This document shows positions 44,530 through 56,673 of a stretch of DNA of 64,000 bases, in pieces. The stretch is from Gracilariopsis chorda. Its lineage: Eukaryota; Rhodophyta; Florideophyceae; Gracilariales; Gracilariaceae. Under the pieces are notes generated by a model. The model saw nothing but the letters and a program-made list of their open reading frames with translations, was not told the origin of the DNA and searched no databases. Within the stretch, counting starts at the first letter, position 1. Every line of letters starts with the position of its first letter. The position numbers were made by a program, and so were the translations under genes. The DNA is taken from NCBI GenBank assembly GCA_003194525.1, contig NBIV01000162.1:101189-165188 (forward strand). Reading direction: 5' to 3'.

Positions 44530-45130
44530 ACTTAGAGTCCAGCTCATACGCGTGCCCGCGTAGGGTCGTTTTGAACAGCAGCCTCATCCTAGTAGTATTC
44601 CTTCCGTGTAAAGGCTCTTTGTAAACTCTAATGTTCAACTGTGGCCCCTTTTATGCCTATGCCCGCTTGCGATCTCGTCAGTCTTTACTGTCTTCCCTTC
44701 GGACTTGGCATACCCGTAGGTCGGTTCCGAAACATATTTGTGAGGTTTTGTTGCACTACCCCTGTAGGTCAGAGGTCTGCGCTTCATTCCCTTGGTGTTC
44801 GGCCTCAACGGCCCAAAGTCTTCTGGTTTATCTGAAGTTCTAGTCGGCCTTTATTGCGGCAAACCTCGGGAGAAACTCATTTTGGACCAGTGAGTGGAGG
44901 CACGCAGGAGGTGGTTACTTGATCGTCGTGGCCACAAAGTCGGCTTTTATTGGACGGTGGTGGGTTAGGCACGCGTTGGCACAAAATTTTGGTCACGAAT
45001 ACCACCCCTTCCTTACGTTCGTGATCCTTGCTAGCTGTTTTGGACCAGTAGCGAGTTATAAAAGTATCAGAGATGGCTTACCGTGGGAGCCAGGTATCAT
45101 CCTTTGGCTCCTAGCCAAACCCCCGGAATT
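44530..45130. other. Possible 3' LTR region of gypsy-2
   Basis: Non-coding sequence directly downstream (minus sense) of the gypsy-2 integrase tail. I could not match it to the region 51310-52160 where the 5' LTR should be, so no LTR pair is claimed. Confidence 0.25.
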
Positions 45131-45131
45131 T

Positions 45132-46855
45132 CTATCTCACTTCTCTTTCATTGTTCATCCCAGCGGAAACGATGAAATCAATAACATAGTCCCATTGTTC
45201 GTCTAATCTGGCGTCCTCTGGTAAATACATTTGGCCCAGAGCACTGTATCCGTGGGTGTCCGAGGAAAGAGCGTCGGGGGTTTGCAGAGCGCAGTATATG
45301 GAGTCAGATATTTCCTTGGGATGTAGCATGTCAGGTAGAGAGCCGTAGAAAACTGGGGAAAGGCCTTCTGGATCTGCCGAGACGTGCAGTTCGTTACGGA
45401 CCGTAGGGTTAGTAACCAGGGGTTCCGGGGCGGTGGCAGGCTGGGTTTGGGATCCACGGCGAGAGTACGAGTCCCATGGGGCATCCGAATGTGGGCGTGA
45501 GGCCAGGGTGATTCTGTCAATGGTGACTGTGTCCTGAAGCCCATCGAGGTCAATAGTAACCGCGTGTCCTTGGGACTTGAGAACCTTGAAGGGCCCAGCG
45601 GACGTAGGTAACCGTTTGATGGTGATGTCCTCGGCTTCGTTTTTCTACTTCGGTATTCTGTCCAAATGGACATAGTCTCGTATGGCTATCTGCGCCATAA
45701 ACCAAACGAATCTATCAAAGTCAGCCCTACATTGTGGCTGCGCTTCTTCCAATGTGGTTTTCGCACCTTTACGGAAGGCATCAATTCGCTAACACGAGTA
45801 CTACTTGGCCTGGACGGGGGTCATTTCTCCCGTTCTATCCTGAGGTGTGGAGGTGTCCTGCCGGTCAACTATGTACGGCGTTGGGGCAAGTATTAGGGTG
45901 AGGTCGAAGGGAGTAATACCAGAGCATTTATGCACTTAGGTGTTGTATGCATAGACCAAAGGCTAAACATAGTCATCCCAGTCCAGTTGGGGCTCGGAAG
46001 CGTAACAAAGTAACGTCGTGACCACGGTTCTGTTCATTCTTTCGACTTGTCTATTGGTTCGCGGGTGATAGGGTAATACGCAGTGGTAAGGAGCTGTTTT
46101 AGGCCTACGGCTGAGCACAAGTGCTCGAAGAACGTAGAGATACACTGAGAGCCATTGTCCGTAAGAAGGTAAAGCGGTATTCTATAAGGATATATCAAAT
46201 GGACAAGAAAAGGTATGGCGACGTCCATTGCGGTTGTGGATTCAAGCGGAACTGCCCAGGTTAACTTGGTAGACTGGTCGGTAATCACCAATAGATACCA
46301 GCTACCATGGATAGAGTTTGGAAATGGCCATAAGATGTCCATCGCGATGAACTCCAAAGGGCCGGCCGCTGGGATTAGCTTTAATTTTTCTTGGGTTAAC
46401 GCTCTTGTCCCTTGAAGTTTTGCGTATGCTGCACAAATCCTTGCCGTTGCCATCACATCATTGGCCACAAGTGGCCAGTAGAAATATTTCTTGAGGTTGT
46501 GGTACATCTTCGTACTTCCAAGCTAGCCAACTAGTCTCGGGTAGTGAGCGAGGTAAAGCAGGCGTGCTCGCGAGACCTTGCGCACCTCCCTTTGTATGGT
46601 CCTATCAAATGGTGATCTGCGACATAATATGCCTCGGCGGTCATAGTCAAATAGTGACCCAGGCGTTCCTACTTTCTCTCCTATCTGGACATAATACCCG
46701 TCCTGTTTCTGGGCCTGAAGGATTTCTTCGAGTAGTATCGGCGTGAGATCCGGGCTTTTCCCCTGGGCCAGATGGACACAAAACGGCGGTTCTTCCCAGT
46801 CCACGGTGCATGAGGTCGCTGCGCCGTATAAGTCTGTCCATTCGGTCGACCTCAC
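45132..46855 (-). pseudogene. gypsy-2 integrase, broken
   Basis: The frame 46855-46523 holds the N-terminal part and the frame 46507-46034 the zinc and core regions. The zinc motif reads ICAAYAKLQ where gypsy-3 has FCSECAKNR, so the second zinc Cys is Tyr. LEFIAMDILWPFPNS carries the first catalytic Asp and LLTDNGSQCI the second. The last block (NRQVERMNRTV with Glu) is in the frame 46145-45963. The C-terminal part near 45673-45132 aligns with the GPFKV block of gypsy-3. Confidence 0.78.
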
Positions 46856-46992
46856 CTACGCCTTCAGGAGTCCTTTGCCTTCGTCCTCTATGTCTTGTGG
46901 TCCATTCCAAATGATGGGAATCTCGTCGACTAGTTGACTTTGGTCTGTACCATCGGTCACAATGCGTGACAACGCATCTGCGGCTTGATGTT

Positions 46993-47589
46993 TCAGTCCA
47001 GGCTAAAGGTCACTTCGTAATCAAAGTTGGCCTGGCGTAATCTCCTTCTGGTCAGGCGGGACGACACGTCTGTCATTTTCAGTAGCCAGCGGAGAGAGCG
47101 GTGATGTGTCTTAATGGTAAAGCGAGTGCCAACCAAGTACGGCCGAGGGTGGGACATTGACCACACAGTGGCCAGAACCTCCTTCTCCGTCTTGCTGTAG
47201 TTACTTTCGGCCTTCGTCGGGGACCTACTCCAGTAACGTACTGGGCAGTGGTCATGAAAGGACACTTGCTTTTGGAGAAGCGCGCAGCCCACTTAGGTCG
47301 CAGATTCATCTGTATCTAATATGTACGACTTATTGGCCCTGGATAACCCAAAGAGCGGCGGATTATCCAAATGATCCTTTAGGTTTTCCTAGGCATTATA
47401 CTGCTCGTACTTTAGGTCATCAAACTCCGATGGCCCTTTATTCAGCATCTCACTAAGAGGGGCTACTATTTTTGCAACCCGAGGGACAAACCTACGGCAA
47501 AAATTACACAGGTCCAAGAAGGAGCTCAATTCCGTACGAGTCCTCGGTGGCCGCGCTTCACGCATAGCCTTAGTTGTGGTCTTGCCCAC
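46993..47589 (-). pseudogene. gypsy-2 RNase H, broken
   Basis: The piece 47589-47389 has PRTRTELSSFLDLCNFCRRF (RT connection). The piece 47292-46993 has VRYWSRSPTKAESNYSKTEK, EVLATVWSMSHPRPYLVGTR and FTIKTHHRSLRWLLKMTDVS, the RNase H block. The Asp of the usual Thr-Asp-His is a His-context variant (KTHHRS), so a catalytic acid appears lost. Confidence 0.7.
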
Positions 47590-47690
47590 TTGGGGAATTG
47601 TCCCGGCAGGAACACATGGCTAAGATAGTTCATAGAGAGATGAAAAAAGAAACACTTCTTCAGTTTCAACTTGACGTCCGCCTGTTGGGG

Positions 47691-48604
47691 TCACCCAAGG
47701 ACTGACTTCACATGTGTGAAGTGCTTCCGAAAGGACCTGGAAAAGAAGAATACATCATCTAAATAGACCAAGGCGAACTTCCGTTTGGCCATGCATAGAA
47801 TGATACCCACTGCCCGTTGGAAAGTCGCTGGCGGATTCATGAGTCCAAAAGGCATCCATGTATGCCGGAACAGTCCTTCATGGTTCGTGAAGGTAATCAG
47901 TGACTTAGCCTTGTCATCCGTGGATACTTGCCAATAGCTGCAGTTGGCATCCAAGGTGATGATAATCAGTGCGTTCCCGAGGGAATCCAGGCGGTCGTCC
48001 ATACGAAAGATAGGGTAAGTATCCCTCTGGGTCACGGTATTTAGTCTAGGGTAGTCAATAAAAACCCGTGGGGTCCAGTTTTTCTTAACCAAAAGAACGA
48101 ATGGGCTCACCCACTAGGCTTCGTTCAATGGAGCCCGTTCAATCACCTCTGCAGACTTCACTTTTTCACTTCCTAAGCTACTAACTCGCGTACTTTTAGA
48201 CCTGTAGGGTACGGGTGCTGATATTTGGGCGTAGCCCCGTCCTTAAGGTCAATGCGATGCTTTGTGGCATCAATTTGCTCCAATCATCCACTACACATGC
48301 CAGCGAAGTCATTGAGAAGGTCAATGACTTGTGCCCTATAGGCATCAAAGTCTTTGGCCGGGTTGATGTCGTTTTTCCAATCGGCCGGGGGATCACTCCC
48401 GAGCGTCAACTTCTCTGGGACAACCCCTATAATGGCCACAGGTGCGGGCATAGATATTCCTTCCACTGCACCCTTAGGTAACCTCGTAGGCATGTCACGG
48501 AAGTTGCTCATGTGGACTGCAAATGGTCGATTGGGTACCACGTTCATGAATCCATTGGCCACGAGAGCTAGGTGTTTCGTTACCAACTTGGGATGGTTTT
48601 GCAA
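47691..48604 (-). pseudogene. gypsy-2 reverse transcriptase, broken
   Basis: The frame 48604-48284 is the pre-RT linker (VANGFMNVVPNRPFAVHMSN). After a degraded stretch, 48110-47691 gives the RT core: PFVLLVKKNWTPRVFIDYPR, IITLDANCSYWQV (motif A), MPFGLMNPPATFQRAV and the active-site box ALVYLDDVFFFSRS. The catalytic Asp residues are kept. The downstream thumb region is shifted. Confidence 0.82.
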
Positions 48605-48623
48605 CTAAAAAAGGCCTGAGGAT

Positions 48624-49129
48624 TCACATACCACTGTAGCGGCCACGGGAGTCATAGGCGGTATGACTATCGCCTTGGCCAGTCTGACCCTGTTGGGTAC
48701 CGTGTTTGTGGGAAGCTTGGCTTTGGCTGGGGCAGCTTCGTGTCCAGGGCGTGAGCCACCAATTGAAGGGTGGCCCCCAATGGAAAGCGACCCTCTTTTG
48801 GCGAGGATAGAATGCTTTTACATATCTATCAATGAAGCTTGTCGCTAGGATCCCTTCCGCCCCAGGTTCAGACATGCAAGAAACCCGGTCCTGACCTTTA
48901 GGTGACCCAATTGGATCTAGAGTGGGAGTACTTCGCGAATGTCCATTGTTCGACAGGGTGCGTCTGCTAACTTTAGTGATTTTCTTTCCTGTACCATCCC
49001 TTCCCAGCCCAATGGCAAGGCTTTCGGATGTACAAAGTTGGGGCCTGCACCGGTGCCCAACACGTGCACTCGTGCCCAATACGGACGTAAATGTCTTTGT
49101 GGTGTTCGTATACAATCCCGAAGTTCCAT
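48624..49129 (-). pseudogene. gypsy-2 protease, catalytic Asp replaced
   Basis: The frame 49129-48917 reads VHVLGTGAGPNFVHPKAL. The family has Asp-Thr-Gly-Ala at this site (gypsy-3 shows LDTGAGPNF), so the catalytic Asp is Gly here (codon at 49057-49055). The domain then breaks by frameshift into 49115-48624. Inactive as a protease. Confidence 0.7.
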
Positions 49130-49311
49130 TAACTATATTTTTGTCCTTCCTGAGGACACAGAAAGCGCCCTATAGGTCCTCCCACCGGTCACAGCGTACA
49201 CTCGACTCGAGACTTTTGTCATGTTGGCATTTGGTTCCTTTTTATTCTTCTCCTCTGGGGCTCGCGAGTCCAGTCATTTCAGCCGGCAATTCCGAGAGAG
49301 AGGACACGGCT

Positions 49312-51302
49312 CTATGCATCCTTCTGGTTGTATTCCTGCGGTATCGGCGCTACAGGATCTCCCTGTACGTCCAGGAGCTCGACGGTATCCCGTGAGTCTT
49401 CGACCATGTTTACCTGAAGTAACTTAACCGGTGTGATCAGGGGGGTCACGTACTTGGAGATCACTAGAGTTCCAGTGTTCTTCGGAGGAAACGTCCGACA
49501 GAAACAACCCTCGGCTCGGCACACCTGATAATTGGCTTCCCTTCGCCCCATAACTTTCTTTCGGATGTCCTCAGGCATGAACTCTATGCAGTCACATGGG
49601 CGGGCCATAGAAAGGCAAATATAACAGCCCTGATTGCACTTCGTAATGACGTCCTTCCTGCAGGCAATTAAGGAGTACCGGGGCGTAGCTGGGGCCGATG
49701 GGGTTGTCGTTCCTGACGAAGAGGCCGAAGTCGCTCCTGACGCAGCTGAGGAGAAGCTTACAGCGAGAATGTCTCTGCTGTCAGAATAACCCACGGCCGA
49801 GTCTGGTTCTGGTGCAGACACTACCATGTGGGTCTTCGCTCCTTCAGTTAGGGGCTTAGGGCGACCCGTGGTATCTGCGTCACCCGGCGGACGGGAAGTA
49901 CTATAGGTCTTGCCGTATCTCTAAGCATACTTCACCAATTGACGCAGCGGTAAATCAGGGTGGGAAGTATTGTGGTTTCGGACATGAGTCTGTATCTCTG
50001 GGAGTAGCCTCGTAATAAAATGCCGCTTAAGTCCCGCACCTGCGGGCTCCAACCCAGAGTTGGTTCGCGTAGTACATCTCGGACATGTCAAAACTCTGGT
50101 GATAACCAATTACGTCCTCGTTGGCATCCATTATGTGATAGTCAGTTGCATACGTTTCCAACAAGTAATGGACAACCTCTGGGTACGTCCACACGAGTTC
50201 CAGATCCCGGGCATCGATGGGGTTAGCCAAGCCGGAGATCTTGGCGACCACTTGGTCTTTCGCCTGTCCACTCAGGTCAAACTGGAAAATATAAAGCGCA
50301 GCTCCCTCATGGACTCCATTTTTGGTCACAGGCCACCTGGAACGAGTTCAGAAACTTAAGGATCGTAATGGGGTCCCTTCCGAAGAATTTTTCCGAGATA
50401 TTCAGTTGCATTCTCTTCGCCCACCTGGCTATCTTTTTGGCTACCGAAACGATGTACCGCGTAGAGCAATTCATCAAGCGCTACGTGTTCACGCCTTCGA
50501 CGTTCTGGAAAATCTCATTAGTCCTGACTGGATGTTTGAGGCCCTGAACATCCGCCTCATCCGTATCGGTGTCGCAAGAATCCGACGACTCTGAATGGTC
50601 ATCGCTCGAGTCCGAGTGGTGCCTCTCCTGATGGTTCGTTCTCGACTTCTGCCATATGTTACATCTTTTCTTCCTAGGGGTCTCGGTATTTACGACATGC
50701 TGTTGGGCGAGCTCTTCATCGTCCTCAAGGTACTCATCTGCGTATCAAACGCCGTGCCGTCTATTGCCCTTACCTCCCGCGCGACCTCTCTGCCTCAAGA
50801 GTCTTTCTTCTCCTGGCGGTATGCAACCCAATGAGCCTTCCCGTGATGCACTCAGGCGAGAAGCTAGGCCTATAGCTGCTCTCTGAGGTTCTGTATATCC
50901 AATGGTAAACTTTGAGAGACAGCCCGAGGGCTGTAAAGTTTGCCTGCCTGCCTGCCTGGTGATTTCCCCTTGAATGGTCATGGCAAAAGACTCCACGAAG
51001 ACGAATTACTGGACAACCGGAGAGATCAACTGGTATGCCAAAGAGGAGAGGCGTTCCCGTAGTCCCCTATCCAGTTCATCGTTGAGGATTTGCTCTACTT
51101 TTCCCTGGCACCGAGAGCAAAGTTGCGGCCATACGAGACCGGTGACATCGTCTACCATACGTGGGGTGGATGCGGTGGCAGCTACGTCCTGAGGCTCTTC
51201 TGCATCATTCCTTACACCTTGCAGAAGACTTAGCTGGTTCATTTTCTTGCGGAAGCGAGTCACGAATTGCGAATCTCTGGTTATCCTTTCCGGATTGTTC
51301 AC
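49312..51302 (-). pseudogene. gag: gypsy-2 Gag, broken
   Basis: Pieces at 51302-51006 (N-terminal, QFVTRFRKKMNQLSLLQG), 50996-50745, and 50329-50027 (YIFQFDLSGQAKDQVVAKIS then YPEVVHYLLETYATDY) follow the layout of gypsy-3 Gag. Ser/Asp-rich low complexity lies between them. The frame 49827-49312 contains a degenerate knuckle (GCYICLSMARPCDC) aligned with the intact CHLCYAHGHTSPQC of gypsy-3. At least four frame changes or stops. A (TGCC)4 microsatellite lies inside at 50941-50958. Confidence 0.75.
50941..50958 (+). repeat. (TGCC)4 microsatellite
   Basis: Four tandem TGCC units plus TG, inside the broken gypsy-2 gag. Confidence 0.9.
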
Positions 51303-51309
51303 AGGGTCT

Positions 51310-52160
51310 GTAACGCGTCCACCATAGGGACTGGTGGTAATTCAGTGGTCACTATTATTGTACGACAGGTCGACCAATGGAGTGAAAACGTCTGTGGGTG
51401 GTGCAGGCGCACCTCGGGTTTCTTCTTGGTATTCTTTTCTGAGCATGGAGGGTTGTCCATACTGGCGTTGTTGCTTTTGATCCAGTTGCGTCAGCTAGTA
51501 CTCAAATAGTAGAGTTCCTAGGCGGTACGATATTTTTTTAAAGTCCAAAACGGCTGTTCCTCTAGGCGTCTAGGTCAGCAGACCAGTTGCAGTAGAATAA
51601 TATGTTCTTTGCCAAACTAGGATAGTAGTGCACTGAGGGGTAGTAGCGGCAGAAAGCCAGTTACTGAGGTAGTAGTCCACTGCGTCTAATGGTGACGCGG
51701 GCACTAACTGGCCGTGACGCGCAATGAGCAGGGGCTATCTCAAGTCCCTACAGGTTGGGAGAATGGTAGTGATGGCTCGGAGGCTATGGCATCTACTAGC
51801 TGCATACGGTAGCAAGAAAAAAGAGATGGTGCTTGTCTTTACTCTTCGCAGTTCGGTGGCACTCAAGGCAACCTATATGGTCGACGAGGTGCTCTGAACC
51901 GCGGCAACTACTTCAAACATTTCATTAAAATTACTACATAAACCTGAGACCATTACCTTCGCACTCGGGAGTTCCCCTGGTATCTGCTTTACTGGCACCC
52001 GACTTTGCCACATGGAGCAGACGAGCCACCAATGATCCGAAATCTGTCAGCTCAGGCCACTGGTTCTTTCAGACTACCTCACTTACCCAATAGTCATTCT
52101 CCTACACGAAAAAGCTATTCACAAGACCAACGCATATTTCTGCAAAACTAAGCTGACTGC
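51310..52160. other. Unassigned; expected site of gypsy-2 5' LTR
   Basis: No gene. Several TAGTAG words between 51620 and 51690. I could not define LTR ends or match a partner. Confidence 0.25.
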
Positions 52161-52169
52161 CTCATTCAA

Positions 52170-52870
52170 AGAGAAATCGTTTACTTGAACCCAGCTTTCT
52201 CGTGGACGCCGTCCCACTCATCGTTCCGAAGCCAAGAATAAACTGCTTACGACTCACTCTAGACCTCCGCCACGTTAACGAATTCACTGTCTAGCACCAG
52301 TGCTCCATGCAAACAGTGAAGAAGAACTTTTAACGCACGCTTGATCGGAACTGTTTGCCACAGTCCACCTCACGCATATCTACTGGCAGTTCCCGCTTAG
52401 TCATGGCTCTCTGGCGCTTCAGACGTTCATTACTTAGTACAACAAATTCGCTCCAACGCAAGTCTTACATGGGACAACGAAGGCGAGAACACACCTCCAG
52501 CCAGTGCTCGCTGATATGTTTTCAACACATCTCCGTGAACTTCTCTTTTACTGGCAAAAAGACACTCTGCTGCATAGTAAGGCTGTTTAGAACCTCTTGC
52601 AAGAAATCAAAAAGCTGTTCATGGTGTGCCCCACATGTCCCATCCGCCTTCATCTAAAGAAGTGCATTCTATTTGCAAGTTCGTAAGGAGGTGTTACCGA
52701 ACTGTCTCCGTGTTTGGAGGAAGGTCTGATGTGACAAAGTTAGATGGTCTATTGCGAATGAAGCTCCCATTCCATGGAGAACACTTACAGCAGTTCTTAG
52801 GCAGACCGCAATGGGTTAAGATGAGTATCTGAAACTTCTCCAACCGTGCCCTCTCTTAGCACCCGCTCCT
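52170..52870 (+). pseudogene. Relic reverse transcriptase of another gypsy lineage
   Basis: In one plus frame with several stops the sequence reads VPLIVPKPRINCLRLTLDLR, then VNEF, HIYWQFPLSHGSLALQTFIT, QVLHGTTKARTHLQPVLADM and FYWQKDTLLHSKAV. It ends with LHLKKCILFAS. These are RT blocks in order (fingers, motif A, B, C). The motif A Asp reads His (ATVHLTHIYW) and the Asp-Asp box reads Gln-Lys-Asp, so it is long dead. It is distinct from gypsy-1 to -3. The rest of the element was not found. Confidence 0.7.
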
Positions 52871-52879
52871 CCAGAAAAG

Positions 52880-53776
52880 ATGCTTGAACGCCGGCAAACG
52901 TACAAAGAGTTGAGTGGCGAACGCGGAGTTAAGTGCCATTCAATGGTCAGAATCAGAGGAGCAGGCCCTTCAAGCAGGCAAAGAAGCACTTGCAACTACC
53001 GTCACCCACGAGCAACAAGACGAGAGCCACAGGCTTGTCGCATACCGGGATGCATCTTAAGCCACCTGGTTGGGAATCAATATGCAATTGCAGCCATCCG
53101 ACCTCACCGAACCACATGAAAAGCAATGGAACAGTCCTTTTTCCTTTTGCCCTGGTTTGTTCAACTGGCACGCATATGTACTGCTCTGTAATGTAAATGG
53201 AGGGGGTTTCAATCCCGACCACTCTACAGAGGGTGGAATGCCTCGTTGCGACATCATCCTATTTCTACCTGTACACTGACCACAACAATCTTGAAGACCA
53301 CGTCCTGGCAGAGGGTTGTTTTGGGACTCTATAGTTTCTTCCAGTTGCAATGGAGACTCATATATGTTCATACATAAATTTCCCCTATACGGATTGGGCC
53401 ATTTGTAAGTCTTGGTAGGCCCTACACGCCAGTAGTAAATGTGGGACACGAGGTCTTTGTGGCACTTGTGGGCAAGGATCAGTAGGCAACGGATGGTAAC
53501 AGTACATTTATTTATTTATATAATTATTAAGTTATCACAGTAAAGAAGCTACACTACTTAGGGGCGTTCTACGAGTTGATGTGGCTGATAAACAAAAACA
53601 GGAAAGTTAGTCTAGACCAATAGGAAGCATCCACGTCTCAGAAGATTATTTCAAAGTCTTCATCTTGTCGGCAGGGCGAAGATTTCCGCCGACAAGGAAA
53701 CAACGGCCGTTGCATTGCATAAACCCTCTGACACCGAAAGAACTCCAGTTGTGTTCTTCCTGTCGATAAGAGGGCA
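52880..53776. other. No recognisable gene
   Basis: Short frames on both strands with no motif. An AT-rich run (TTATTTATTTATATAATTATTAAG) lies near 53510. Possibly the 3' side of the relic gypsy and the edge of Harbinger-2. Confidence 0.25.
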
Positions 53777-55147
53777 ATGAATGGCTCACAAGCGCAATAT
53801 CACAACTCGAACGCTCGGTCAAAATCTGGACACAACCAAGACAATGTTTTGAGCCACAACGCCGGTAATGTCACCCCAAACACCGACCCTCTCCATGCCA
53901 ATCAAACCGTACATCCCACTACCCGTCATAAAACAGTTTCTGAAGCATTTCAAATGCTCACTGATGCTTCCTTCGACAACAACCAATGCAAGCAAGCACT
54001 AAAAGCAATGAAAACTGTTGGAGCTCACAACGCGAAGCTTGATACAAAGCGAAAGGTGATAGCTCAGAAAATGGTACAGAAGCATATAAAACTTAAGGAA
54101 GTGAACGATTTGATAGCATCAAATGCCGCTAATGACAGCAATATTACCGTTTTTCGTCGACTTCAATCGACAACAGTAAGAATACGACGAGCGGAAGACA
54201 AACCTGAGGTCATAGAATACATACTAGGAGACGCACCAAATACTGTTGATGGAGAATATGTGATGAATAGCTCAAATATAAGTGAACCACAGCCGACATT
54301 GAGCGTATCAGTGAATGGAAGGCGTCCTGCTTTTGAAGTCGCCGAATTCTGTAGACTACTCCATGTTCTTGCAAACACAAGAATGACAGGTACGCGAAAG
54401 AAGTTAATGCAATGCTACGATCGGGAGTAACTTGATCATGAGATAACCGATCCGTGGACAGAAGAAATTGCTCCTCTTTTTAATGATTGCCAGTTTAAAC
54501 CAAGGGCAAATACACGGTTATCGGGAGGTGTGACACTGAGTGATATTTGCAATATTAATCCTGCACTAAGACCTCATTTACGTGATGGAGGTGTCTTGAA
54601 AAGAATGCTTGGGGAATTCAAGAGTTTATATGGCACTTGTATCTCTCGATATGAGGCTTCTGGGCAAGGAGATCCTGAAGCGTTTCCAACATTTGCTAAC
54701 GGGAAGTCATATATTTTGTATGCATTTTGCTCTTTAAAACAACACCCGATTCTCCAGCCACTCGCAACAAGGGCATTGGATAGTGAGGCACAAAGGGAGG
54801 AAGGAGTTGGTCGTGGATTTGGTGGATATGGTTTTGGGGGTCCAGAGTTTCGAGCGCACAACAAAAGAAGGAAGTCAAACAATCAGGAAATTAATGTAGT
54901 GGGAGTGGGTAGTCTCGTGTAGGCATTGCGGCCTCCTGATGGTAGCATTTCGAGAGAGCTACAAGTTGCGGAGAGAGATAAGATGCGATTTGAGGCTCTT
55001 GACGGACAGGCGCGTTCGGCGTGTTCTACGCTGAACGCTATTCCAAGGACGAAAGAAATGCTACAGCAGGTATCAAATGATGATGACAAAGCAGTGTTTC
55101 AAAGAGTGTTGAAGAAACTTATGGGTAATTTGGGTTCAACAGAGTAG
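53777..55147 (+). pseudogene. Accessory ORF of Harbinger-2, two in-frame stops
   Basis: One reading frame of about 457 codons is cut only by TAA (54428-54430) and TAG (54920-54922); three segments in the same phase join across them. It has a polar N-terminus (Asn/His/Ser-rich), a helical middle (KLDTKRKVIAQKMVQKHIKL) and a Gly-rich stretch (GVGRGFGGYGFGGPEF) followed by basic residues (NKRRKSNN). The C-terminal helix reads ERDKMRFEALDGQARS. It diverges in layout from a transposase on minus, as Harbinger accessory genes do. DNA-binding role is inferred from position and the basic patch. No clear Myb motif seen. Confidence 0.5.
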
Positions 55148-55949
55148 ACGTATCATCGTAAAGTACCTGGGAAAGGTTATGGAAGGGGAGGTTGACACTA
55201 TGAGGCTTCGATTGGCGCGGGAGACCGACTTTGCGGAAGCAGGCTGGCGGTGAACAGACGATGGTATGCTAGTTGGGGATGAACAAGGGAAGAAACATGT
55301 CCGTGAAGACGAGCATAGAGCAGTGAACAGCGAAGAAGTGTATCTGTTGTACTTTTTGATGAACGCTGCACAATTGTGCGGTAATGATGGGGCTCTTGTT
55401 GGTGTTTAACTGGCAGGTCTAAAGGGAAAGGTAACACCCGTGAGCGATGCAGGTGCAGCTATGGCACGAGTCACTGCGAAATTGGGCCCAAAGAGGGTGG
55501 CAGGATTGCGACCCTGCGCCAAGGTGCATGGTTTGATCGATGCAGAAATGGCAGTGTACATTTCTCATACCGGAGCTTGTAGATTGAACAAGTGATGTCA
55601 AGCAATACTATTTGCCTTGTCAACGGAGCTCTGCGACAAGAGCTTGACATATGATGTTGAGGAGTTGTCTAAGTCACAGGAAGCGAGTGCGATATGAAAA
55701 GTGGGAGGTTGGAAGGTCGCGACGGTTGTTTGGCGAGGGAAGCATGTTGCTTGAGAACAGTGGGGTGGCCGGAACAGCCTGAGAAATGGAGGTCAGAGGA
55801 AGAAGGCATGCGGCAACAAAGGTAGAAGCTTTTCGGTCGCGCTGGAACGCGACGCCAGGAACACAGAGAATAGCAGAACGGAGGCAACTCATGGAGTTAC
55901 ATGTTGTCGCGATTCTGTCTCTTGCGTACAAAACCTAGTCTGCAAAGTT

Positions 55950-56640
55950 GTTCAGCGAGAGAATCTCTAATCACACTGGTGTCTCACCTCCACTGTCGTG
56001 ATCGTCTGTTATCTCTTTCAGTGTGTAGCATATCTTGAAAGTGAACTATTGGGGAGCCTCTTACACTGCTCAGTTCATGAGTTGGTATCATATCAAACAG
56101 TGACCCGTCGGCATTGTCGATTAGGAAATTGTGCAGCTTTACTGCCACCATAATTATAAGTGTAAACTTCGCAATGGGATACCGTAGTGCCGATCAAAAT
56201 ATTCCAAAGCGAGAAACTAACATGCCGAATGCTTGCTCGGCACAAATCCGACAAGAAGCATGATAATAATTGAATGCATCTTGATTCCCAGTTAGTCCTT
56301 TACCAGAATATGGCGTTAGAAGTCTTCCATCATTAGAGTACGCATCGTCTGCGACCACGGTGGCCCAGAGCGGAAGAAAATCACTTTTTAACAAGTCTTA
56401 AAGCCGTATAGCAGCCAAAGCAGTCGAATCGTCCGTACCCCCCGCGTGCCGAGCGGATATAAGTGAAAACTTGTAGTTTGCTTCTACTGCTGCTTGCACA
56501 ACGATGGCAAAGAATCCTGAAGTGCAACGCCCTCAGGGAGGGATTCTAGGTACTTGAACGCTTTCCCGATATTATCGGTTGTGTAGTGTGTATATGAACT
56601 ACGCCCCACAATGGTGGGTATGGACACGTGGGACACGGTT
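55950..56640 (-). pseudogene. Harbinger-2 transposase, C-terminal part, truncated by gypsy-3
   Basis: On minus the sequence reads SGFFAIVVQAAVEANYKF, then LISARHAGGTDDSTA (second catalytic Asp region), VVADDAYSNDGRLLTPYSGK, DAFNYYHASCRICAEQAFGM (catalytic Glu) and KFTLIIMVAVKLHNFLIDNA. This is the C-terminal half of a HARBI1-type DDE transposase. A stop lies in the middle (about 56400). The N-terminal half with the first Asp is missing on the high-coordinate side, where gypsy-3 starts at about 56674, so it probably resumes beyond the window. Confidence 0.8.
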
Positions 56641-56673
56641 TTGGGTCAATTGGCGGTTGGCCACAGTAGTGGA

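Larger units (their letters stand above)
45132..51302 (-). mobile_element. Ty3/gypsy retrotransposon gypsy-2, heavily mutated
   Basis: On minus the order is gag, protease, RT, RNase H, integrase, so Ty3/gypsy. Blocks align with gypsy-3 throughout. For example gag KRMQLNISEKFFGRDPI here matches KRMQLSLRNQYFTGEDPV, and protease LGTGAGPNFV matches LDTGAGPNFV. The two are one family, but gypsy-2 has many stops and shifts and lacks the hairpin tiling of gypsy-3. Confidence 0.85.

Noticed and set aside
44530-52160. LTR pair for gypsy-2
   Set aside because: I compared 44.5-45.1 kb with 51.3-52.2 kb by eye and found no convincing direct repeat.
53777-55147. Variant genetic code with TAA/TAG read as sense
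   Set aside because: Other frames in the window (gypsy-3 gag, copia-2 RT) end normally at stops, and only two or three elements show in-frame stops. Decay is simpler.
56560-56625. Starting gypsy-3 further left because of hairpins at about 56560 and 56606
   Set aside because: These lie in sequence that still reads near the Harbinger transposase, and TGTTGCCACGG at 56674 is a better LTR start. The boundary remains uncertain.
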